The translations under genes were made by a program, and so were the position numbers. Below are positions 1-5,151 of a stretch of DNA of 5,151 nt, in pieces. Within the stretch, counting starts at the first letter, position 1; the number at the start of each line of letters is the position of its first letter. The stretch spans positions 1-5,151 of the forward strand of contig JAUXCJ010000141.1 of the NCBI GenBank assembly GCA_030618965.1, in the 5' to 3' direction. Origin of the DNA: Thiomargarita sp. (lineage in GTDB: Bacteria > Pseudomonadota > Gammaproteobacteria > Beggiatoales > Beggiatoaceae). The notes beneath the pieces were generated by a model that was not told where the DNA came from, made no database searches, and saw nothing but the letters and a program-made list of their open reading frames with translations.

Positions 1-2
1 GT

Positions 3-455
3 AATCGCACTTTGACAAATTTGCGTAGAGGGAAATTGCGTTTATTTGTAGCGACAGATGTCGCCGCACGCGGAATTGATGTTACCACCATTAGCCATGT
101 GATCAATTTTGACATTCCACGCTTTGCTGAAGATTATGTACACCGTATTGGTCGCACCGGACGTGCAGGCGCAGAGGGGACAGCAATTTCATTCGCCTTG
201 CCTGATGACTTAATGCACTTAGAGCGGATTGAACGCTATACAGGCCAAAAAATACCCCAGCATGTGATTTCTGGCCTTGAGCCAACCCGCAGCTTGAGAC
301 GCTCAACGAATAAAAAGCGTAATTCTCGTCGAGGTTACTCACAAAATAATGGCAAGTCTTATAAACCCGCAAATAAAAGCGGTGGTCGTTATCGGAATAA
401 TCAGCCACCCGCCCGTGCTCATAACAGACGGCAAAGAAATACTAGTCAAGGTTAA
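3..455 (+). CDS. DEAD-box ATP-dependent RNA helicase, C-terminal part (5' truncated by window edge)
   Basis: This is the end of an ATP-dependent RNA helicase that unwinds short RNA duplexes, acting in the cytoplasm in ribosome assembly or RNA turnover. The frame is open from the left edge (first full codon at 3), so the N-terminal RecA-like domain with the Walker A and DEAD motifs lies outside the window. Visible in the remaining 150 residues are motif V ([11 protein letters not shown]), then the conserved [13 protein letters not shown] of motif VI, whose arginines contact ATP and RNA. After this core comes a short linker ([12 protein letters not shown]) and a tail of about 55 residues that is very basic and rich in R, K, N, G and Q with no predicted fold, typical of RNA-binding tails in RhlE-like helicases. 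Family assignment is secure. The exact subfamily (RhlE-like versus others) is not, so no symbol is given. A TTG at position 12 is in frame but is internal, not a real start. The gene converges with moaC. Confidence 0.93.
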   Translation, partial: NRTLTNLRRGKLRLFVATDVAARGIDVTTISHVINFDIPRFAEDYVHRIGRTGRAGAEGTAISFALPDDLMHLERIERYTGQKIPQHVISGLEPTRSLRRSTNKKRNSRRGYSQNNGKSYKPANKSGGRYRNNQPPARAHNRRQRNTSQG

Positions 456-523
456 TCCCCCCCTCAATCCCCCCCGCTGGGGTGGAGGTTTCCCTCTCCC
501 AGCGGGAGGGGGCTAGGGGGAGG
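456..523. repeat. C/G-rich near-palindromic intergenic repeat between convergent genes
   Basis: The whole interval folds back on itself about a centre near 489.5. A perfect 9-bp stem pairs CCCGCTGGG (473-481) with CCCAGCGGG (498-506). Further out, most bases of the C-run at 457-471 pair in register with the G-rich run at 508-522, with only a few mismatches. The element starts right after the helicase stop codon and ends 8 nt before the moaC stop, so it fills the convergent gap. It could form a hairpin in transcripts from both sides and act as a bidirectional barrier or RNA stabiliser. There is no T-tract after the stem on either strand, so it is not a textbook intrinsic terminator. C-rich intergenic palindromes of this style occur as dispersed repeats in several bacterial genomes, but its copy number here is unknown. 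Confidence 0.75.
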
Positions 524-531
524 GCACAGCA

Positions 532-1008
532 TTAATTTCTTTCCCAAATCCCCGATTTTCCACCCGCCTTCTTTTTCAATCTCACACTTTCCATAGTCAT
601 ACCACGATCCACTGCTTTACACATATCATAAACAGTTAATAAGGCTATTTGTACAGCGGTAAGGGCTTCCATTTCTACACCAGTTTGCCCTGTAGTTTTG
701 ACAGTCGCTTGACAATGCACTGCACCTTTATCAGGTAAAGGGGTTAAATCAACACTAAGATGGCTTAGCATCAATGGGTGACACAATGGAATTAAGTCAC
801 TGGTTTTTTTAGCAGCCATAATGCCAGCAATTCGGGCAATTGCCAAAACATCACCTTTTTTATGGCCGCCTTCCATAATCAGACTTAAGGTTTCAGGCTG
901 CATAGTAATCATGCCTTCAGCAATTGCAAGGCGCACTGTACTGGCCTTTTCTCCCACATCTACCATGTGGGCTTCACCAGCTTGATTAAAGTGAGTGAGT
1001 GAATTCAT
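532..1008 (-). CDS. moaC: Cyclic pyranopterin monophosphate synthase MoaC
   Basis: MoaC converts the MoaA product 3',8-cyclo-7,8-dihydro-GTP into cyclic pyranopterin monophosphate, the first stable intermediate of molybdenum cofactor synthesis, in the cytoplasm. The 158-residue protein has the usual full length (E. coli about 161) and is close to the E. coli protein throughout: [15 protein letters not shown] at the start, the [12 protein letters not shown] block (residues 71-82), [10 protein letters not shown] (109-118) and VYDMCKAV (126-133), ending with the conserved KAGGKSG. Residues matching the catalytic set are Lys51, His77, Asp128 and Lys131, at the same numbers as in E. coli. The start at 1008 matches the family N-terminus, but the sequence before it has only a weak ribosome binding site (GGTTGAA). 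It lies 45 nt downstream of the Sel1 gene on the same strand. No other moa or moe gene is visible, so the rest of the pathway must be encoded elsewhere. Confidence 0.97.
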   Translation of the reverse strand: MNSLTHFNQAGEAHMVDVGEKASTVRLAIAEGMITMQPETLSLIMEGGHKKGDVLAIARIAGIMAAKKTSDLIPLCHPLMLSHLSVDLTPLPDKGAVHCQATVKTTGQTGVEMEALTAVQIALLTVYDMCKAVDRGMTMESVRLKKKAGGKSGIWERN

Positions 1009-1053
1009 TATAATTCAACCATATAGAAAAAAATCTTATATAATCAACCCTTT

Positions 1054-1770
1054 CTAATTGGGATGTTTCTTGATCCACTCACTCGCTAAACGCTCACCTG
1101 AAGCAATTTGTTTAACGGATAAAGTTTTTATCAAAAATTTCATTGCCTTCATTGCTTCATGATTACCCCGTAGCACGGCCAGCGATACCCACTTATAAGC
1201 TAACTTAAAATTTTTAGGTACACCTTCACCCTTATAATACATCAAACCAAGCTTGTTTTGTGAATTAGGCATACCTTGCTCGGCCGCTTTAGAAATCCAA
1301 AGTGCCGCTTGGCGAAAATCCCGCTCTGAATAATATAATTGCCCTAACTCATCTTGTGCTTTCGCATGTCCTTGTGAGGCTGCTTTGGAAAACAATTTTT
1401 TCGCTTGTTTCAAATTTTTAGAGACACCTTTGCCTTTATAGTACATCCGAGCAAGATTATATTCTGCATCTGGCAATCCTTGGTTAGCAGCTTTTTTAAA
1501 CCAGTTTGTCGCTTCACCAAAATCTTTAGACACTCCTCGACCTTCAGTGTACATCACAGCTAAAGCATTTTGAGCTCTTGCCGATCCCATCATAGCCGCT
1601 TTTTGATAGTTAATTGCAGCACTATTAAAATTTCCTGCCTTGTACTGAGAGTTAGCGCGTATCATAATTTGCTTTATTGCAGGATCATCACGAACTATTG
1701 CGGACTCACATGCTGTGAGTAAAATTACAGAAAAAAATATTATGAATAATTTTTTATTAAATATAATCAT
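1054..1770 (-). CDS. Sel1-like repeat lipoprotein
   Basis: A 238-residue envelope protein made almost entirely of Sel1-like repeats, a TPR-related alpha-helical solenoid that mediates protein-protein contacts. The N-terminus is a lipoprotein signal: Lys6-Lys7, a hydrophobic core, then lipobox LTAC with Cys21 as the lipidated residue. Asp or Glu is not at +2 in a way that clearly forces inner-membrane retention (the residue is Glu22), so final membrane placement is open. Repeats: a TPR-like half-repeat at 32-62; 36-residue Sel1 units at 63-98, 99-134 and 167-202, each with the Y-x-x-G-x-GV-x-K-(D/N) and KAA-x-QG-type pattern; and a 32-residue unit at 135-166 that has lost the G-x-GV turn. A capping helix ends in LASEWIKKHPN, as in many proteobacterial Sel1 proteins. 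The specific partner cannot be read from sequence. It sits between pheS (50 nt upstream) and moaC (45 nt downstream). No strong ribosome binding site precedes the ATG. Confidence 0.92.
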   Translation of the reverse strand: MIIFNKKLFIIFFSVILLTACESAIVRDDPAIKQIMIRANSQYKAGNFNSAAINYQKAAMMGSARAQNALAVMYTEGRGVSKDFGEATNWFKKAANQGLPDAEYNLARMYYKGKGVSKNLKQAKKLFSKAASQGHAKAQDELGQLYYSERDFRQAALWISKAAEQGMPNSQNKLGLMYYKGEGVPKNFKLAYKWVSLAVLRGNHEAMKAMKFLIKTLSVKQIASGERLASEWIKKHPN

Positions 1771-1820
1771 TGTATAGGTAAATCAATTAGTTAAATAAGT
1801 TGTCCAATATTGAGGTTTAT

Positions 1821-2855
<1,035 letters not shown>

Positions 2856-2864
2856 TTAAAAAAA

Positions 2865-3485
2865 TTAACCGGTAGCGGCAGATAGTACGACTAAATAGAT
2901 AAATATACCAACCACTGTGCCAATCATAAGCCCACTGATAAAGCCCCCAATAATACCCAAACTTGATGGTGACACTAAACTAACCTTAATTGCTCCCAAA
3001 AGAGCACCTGCTGTTGCAGGATATGTAATCGTACCTTGCCCTTTCTTAAAAGACATAATAAGTATCATAAGAACAATGAGAAATGAACCCCAAAAATAAA
3101 ACTTATTTTGTTGATATTCTACTAAATAGGTACGCAAAGGTGCTAATTTTAAAGCATATTCTGGAATTTTATCCTCTCCCACCTTTGCGAATACAATATT
3201 ATTAGATTGTGTAGCAAACTGCTGATTATTATCAATATTTTTATTGACATATTCCCCGCTATAGCCAGAGACTTTTCCAATTTTAACGAGTTCCTGTTTT
3301 TCAGCTTCACTCCAATCACGAGTGCCGCCATGCCCTAAGCTTACCAATTTTTGTTCTAGTTCCCACGCTTCTTGTACAGCCTGTTCTTTATATTGTTTAA
3401 AGAGTTCCTCTTGTGAGGTGCAAGAAGACATGAGAATCAGCATTAATAGCAAGCTTTTTCTTAGAGAAAATTTGAGTGTGTTCAT
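2865..3485 (-). CDS. Putative lipoprotein/membrane protein with degenerate GHH/HNH-nuclease-like segment
   Basis: Not a family I can name. Taking Met at 3483-3485 gives 206 residues, a compact lipoprotein signal (basic N-region, hydrophobic core, MSSC with Cys22), and a start 10 nt after the fccB stop with AAAGAACC upstream. An alternative ATG at 3510-3512 adds nine residues and would overlap fccB by 17 nt. After a charged helix, residues about 55-100 read GTRDWSEAEKQEL, GKVSGYSGEYVN, then NNIVFAK. This follows the pattern of GHH-type HNH/Endo VII domains found at the ends of polymorphic toxins (GT-x-DW...GKV-x-GY-x-GHH-x-N...NNI-x-F), but the HH pair is Glu78-Tyr79, so nuclease activity is unlikely. 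Then come a strong membrane span (about 129-146) and a C-terminal glycine-rich hydrophobic region (about 159-202, one or two spans with GxxxG-like spacing). The gene lies between fccB and pheS (12 nt to pheS). Function unknown; the domain likeness is from pattern recognition only. Confidence 0.8.
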   Translation of the reverse strand: MNTLKFSLRKSLLLMLILMSSCTSQEELFKQYKEQAVQEAWELEQKLVSLGHGGTRDWSEAEKQELVKIGKVSGYSGEYVNKNIDNNQQFATQSNNIVFAKVGEDKIPEYALKLAPLRTYLVEYQQNKFYFWGSFLIVLMILIMSFKKGQGTITYPATAGALLGAIKVSLVSPSSLGIIGGFISGLMIGTVVGIFIYLVVLSAATG

Positions 3486-3495
3486 TTGAGGTTCT

Positions 3496-4788
3496 TTAAT
3501 TAAACATTTCATGCGTCATGTTATTGTACCAACTATAGGCATAAGCGACTTCAGTTTTTCTGTATTCAGGCGAAGCATCTAAAGGAGAAACGCCAAAAGC
3601 ATCCTGCGATATTTCAATTTTACCCGCTTGTAAACGGTAAATGCCCGTCACAGAAATGCCAAATTCATCCCCTACTATGCTATAGCAAGTATTGGCGAAA
3701 GAAGGTTCAATAATACCCACATTTTTTAATGATGAAATAATGGCTTGGGCACAAACTTTGCCTTGAGAATTCGCAGAATAGCCAGATTTCATCATGGCAC
3801 CAGCAATACAAGCATCACCAATAACATAGATGTCTTTTTGCAAACTAGATTCAAAGGTTTTCTGATTGATTGGACACCAACCGCTTTCATTTGCTAAGCC
3901 GCTTTCAATGGCAATTTTACCAGCTTTTTGTGGTGGGATGATATTGAGGACGTCAGCATGATGTTGATCTTCAAATTCACCTGCATAAATAATTTTTTTA
4001 TCAGCATCAACTCCAACTAATTTGCCACCTTGTTCAGAGGGAATCCATTCAATCAGGCTATTTTCCGTACCATAACCATAGAGTCTCTCCCAGCCCTCAA
4101 TAAATAAAGCTTGTTTAGCAATGCTTTGATTAGCATCAAAAATTAATATTTTGGATTTCGGCTTATGATGTTTTAGATATTGGGCAATTTGACTGGCACG
4201 CTCATAAGGTCCAGGGGGACAACGAAAGGGCTTGGGTGGCACGGTTATAATGACTGTACCGCCATTTTTCATGGCTTCTAATTGTTTGCGTAAAATGACC
4301 GTTTGTGGGCCGGCTTTCCAAGCATGGGGAATTTTTTCAATTAGGCTGGCATCATAGCCCTTGATGGCTTCCCATTTAAAATCCACCCCGGGTGAAACAA
4401 CTAAACGATCATATCCGATTGTTCCCCCGCCTTTAAGACGCACATTTTTTGCCTTGGGATCAATTCCAATCGCTTGATCATGGATCATATTGATGCCGTA
4501 TCGGTTGCTCAATTTATCATAGCTGAACTTGATGCTTTCAATTGTGCGTTTACCACTCAACACTTCATTACTCATAAAACAAGTGTAATAGTGTTTATTC
4601 GCTTCGATGACTGTGACATCAATTGTGCTATCCGCCTTGCGAATATATTTTGCCGCGATGATACCACCAGCACCGCCGCCAATAATCACGACTTTTTTCT
4701 TAGGTGCTAGTATGTAATAACCAAGTAAACTCGCAGCCCCAGTACCTGCTGCCAGCGCTAAAAAATGTCTACGGGTGAGCTTTGACAT
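3496..4788 (-). CDS. fccB: Flavocytochrome c sulfide dehydrogenase, flavoprotein subunit (FccB/SoxF)
   Basis: The FAD subunit of flavocytochrome c, which oxidises sulfide in the periplasm and passes electrons to the cytochrome subunit FccA. The 430 residues begin with a Tat-type signal (TRRHFLALAAG at 5-15, hydrophobic to about 27); no clean AxA cleavage site is visible, so it may be cut after ILA28 or stay anchored. The Rossmann FAD motif VVIIGGGAGGIIAAKYI spans 33-49 with an acidic strand end at Glu62. Cys70 in YYTCFMSNEV matches the cysteine that binds FAD covalently in Allochromatium FccB. Cys190 (PFRCPPGPYERAS) and Cys368 (NTCYSI) match the redox-active disulfide. The second dinucleotide block ends with DIYVIGDACIAG (319-330), and the C-terminal domain ends VAYAYSWYNN, as in the family. 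A weak GGAA lies about 9 nt before the ATG. It is preceded by a second fccB-like gene end and a hairpin, so it probably has its own promoter. No fccA is adjacent downstream. Confidence 0.96.
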   Translation of the reverse strand: MSKLTRRHFLALAAGTGAASLLGYYILAPKKKVVIIGGGAGGIIAAKYIRKADSTIDVTVIEANKHYYTCFMSNEVLSGKRTIESIKFSYDKLSNRYGINMIHDQAIGIDPKAKNVRLKGGGTIGYDRLVVSPGVDFKWEAIKGYDASLIEKIPHAWKAGPQTVILRKQLEAMKNGGTVIITVPPKPFRCPPGPYERASQIAQYLKHHKPKSKILIFDANQSIAKQALFIEGWERLYGYGTENSLIEWIPSEQGGKLVGVDADKKIIYAGEFEDQHHADVLNIIPPQKAGKIAIESGLANESGWCPINQKTFESSLQKDIYVIGDACIAGAMMKSGYSANSQGKVCAQAIISSLKNVGIIEPSFANTCYSIVGDEFGISVTGIYRLQAGKIEISQDAFGVSPLDASPEYRKTEVAYAYSWYNNMTHEMFN

Positions 4789-4996
4789 TTCGTTTTTTCC
4801 GGTTTTTTTAAACTACCATAAAAGTAAATAAGCAAAAATCTAGTTATTTATTCGAGAGCATGACATATTAGCACAGAGTTAACATAGTACTAGCTTATAA
4901 ATGGAGATTTATTTCAGTTGATATAAAAATGATGAGATAAGGGAATGGGGGAAAAGTTTAAGATAATTATGGACTTGCTGTAAAACCTAAAATACC
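4789..4996. other. AT-rich intergenic region upstream of fccB
   Basis: About 208 nt with no credible gene. It lies between the fccB start and the hairpin that ends the upstream gene, so it is the expected site of an fccB promoter on the minus strand. Candidates are poor: TACTAT (4885-4890 read on the minus strand) and TAATAT preceded by TGC (near 4865-4873) resemble -10 boxes, but neither has a good -35 partner at normal spacing. I see no operator-like palindrome or riboswitch. Confidence 0.4.
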
Positions 4997-5029
4997 AGAC
5001 CTCTGAGGTTTTATAAACATCAGAGGTCT
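4997..5029 (-). terminator. Strong hairpin, probable terminator of the upstream fccB-like gene
   Basis: AGACCTCTGA (4997-5006) and TCAGAGGTCT (5020-5029) are perfect 10-bp inverted repeats. After one mismatch the stem continues for four more pairs, leaving a 3-nt loop. On the minus strand it starts about 30 nt after the stop at 5059-5061 and is followed by GGTATTTTAGGTTTT, a moderately U-rich run. Position and shape fit an intrinsic terminator, though the U-run is interrupted and does not begin directly at the stem. On the + strand the stem is followed by TTTGG. Each arm also contains a small CCTCTGAGG or near-equivalent palindrome; hairpins of this CCTCnGAGG type occur as dispersed repeats in some bacteria, so it may be a repeat used as a terminator. 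Confidence 0.7.
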
Positions 5030-5058
5030 TTGGACCTTTTAGGGGTACTTTATTTTCA

Positions 5059-5151
5059 TTAAAAAAACATTTCAGTCGTAAGATTTTTATACCAACTATG
5101 GGCATAAGCGACTTCACTTTTTCTGTATCCAGGCGAGGCATTTAAAGGAGA
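5059..5151 (-). CDS. Second FccB-like flavoprotein, C-terminal 30 residues (truncated by window edge)
   Basis: Read on the minus strand from 5151, this frame encodes SPLNASPGYRK, SEVAYAHSWYKN, LTTEMFF, then tandem stops TAA (5059-5061) and TGA (5056-5058). Aligned without gaps to the last 30 residues of the complete fccB at 3496-4788, 22 of 30 residues match, and 79 of 93 nucleotides including the stop match. It is therefore the tail of a paralogous, tandemly arranged sulfide dehydrogenase flavoprotein gene in the same orientation. Substitutions include Tyr to His in the conserved YSWYNN block, and most nucleotide differences change an amino acid, so the copy may be evolving under weak constraint or be a decaying remnant. 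Only the tail is visible, so intactness, signal peptide and cysteine residues cannot be judged. An overlapping frame with an ATG at 5141 reads through this region to 4914 but is out of frame with the homology. Confidence 0.82.
   Translation of the reverse strand, partial: SPLNASPGYRKSEVAYAHSWYKNLTTEMFF

Noticed and set aside
103..408. Minus-strand 101-codon open frame inside the helicase
   Set aside because: It is antisense to strongly conserved helicase motifs and has no recognisable domain or ribosome binding site.
456..523. CRISPR repeat or intrinsic terminator for the C-rich palindrome
   Set aside because: Only one unit with no spacers, and no T-tract follows the stem on either strand.
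1009..1053. Possible moaC promoter (TATAAG-like box on the minus strand)
   Set aside because: No matching -35 element at normal spacing; AT-rich sequence gives such boxes by chance.
4474..4710. Plus-strand 78-codon open frame inside fccB
   Set aside because: Opposite strand of the conserved FAD-binding region of fccB; a shadow frame.
4914..5141. Minus-strand 75-codon open frame starting at 5141
   Set aside because: Its first part is out of frame with the clear FccB homology at 5059-5151, and its second part runs through the hairpin and AT-rich spacer; no protein-like features.

Overview
The window looks like chromosomal sequence from a gammaproteobacterial sulfur oxidiser. The best clue is a clear flavocytochrome c sulfide dehydrogenase flavoprotein (FccB/SoxF). 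The PheS and MoaC proteins closely match gammaproteobacterial forms, the DNA is AT-rich, and two hairpin-type intergenic repeats are present. A Beggiatoa/Thiothrix-like (Thiotrichales) source is a reasonable guess, but it is inferred from gene content and not proven.

Layout. On the + strand, the left edge carries the C-terminal 150 residues of a DEAD-box RNA helicase (ends 455). It converges with a minus-strand block across a C/G-rich near-palindrome (456-523). All other genes are on the minus strand. In transcription order (right to left) they are: the last 30 codons of a second FccB-like gene cut by the window edge (5059-5151); a strong hairpin (4997-5029); a ~200 nt AT-rich gap; a complete fccB (3496-4788); a small lipoprotein/membrane protein with a degenerate GHH/HNH-nuclease-like segment (2865-3485); pheS (1821-2852); a Sel1-repeat lipoprotein (1054-1770); and moaC (532-1008). 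Gaps within the run from fccB to moaC are only about 10 to 50 nt, so read-through transcription is plausible, although the functions are mixed: sulfide oxidation, translation, envelope and molybdenum cofactor.

How the genes relate. FccB oxidises sulfide in the periplasm, but its diheme cytochrome partner FccA is not encoded here. PheS needs PheT, which is also absent. MoaC is one step of molybdopterin synthesis and stands alone. The block therefore looks like loosely assembled genes, not a dedicated pathway. The two points most worth following up are the tandem second copy of fccB at the right edge (22 of 30 C-terminal residues identical) and the lipoprotein whose soluble part resembles a polymorphic-toxin GHH nuclease domain that has lost its histidine pair.
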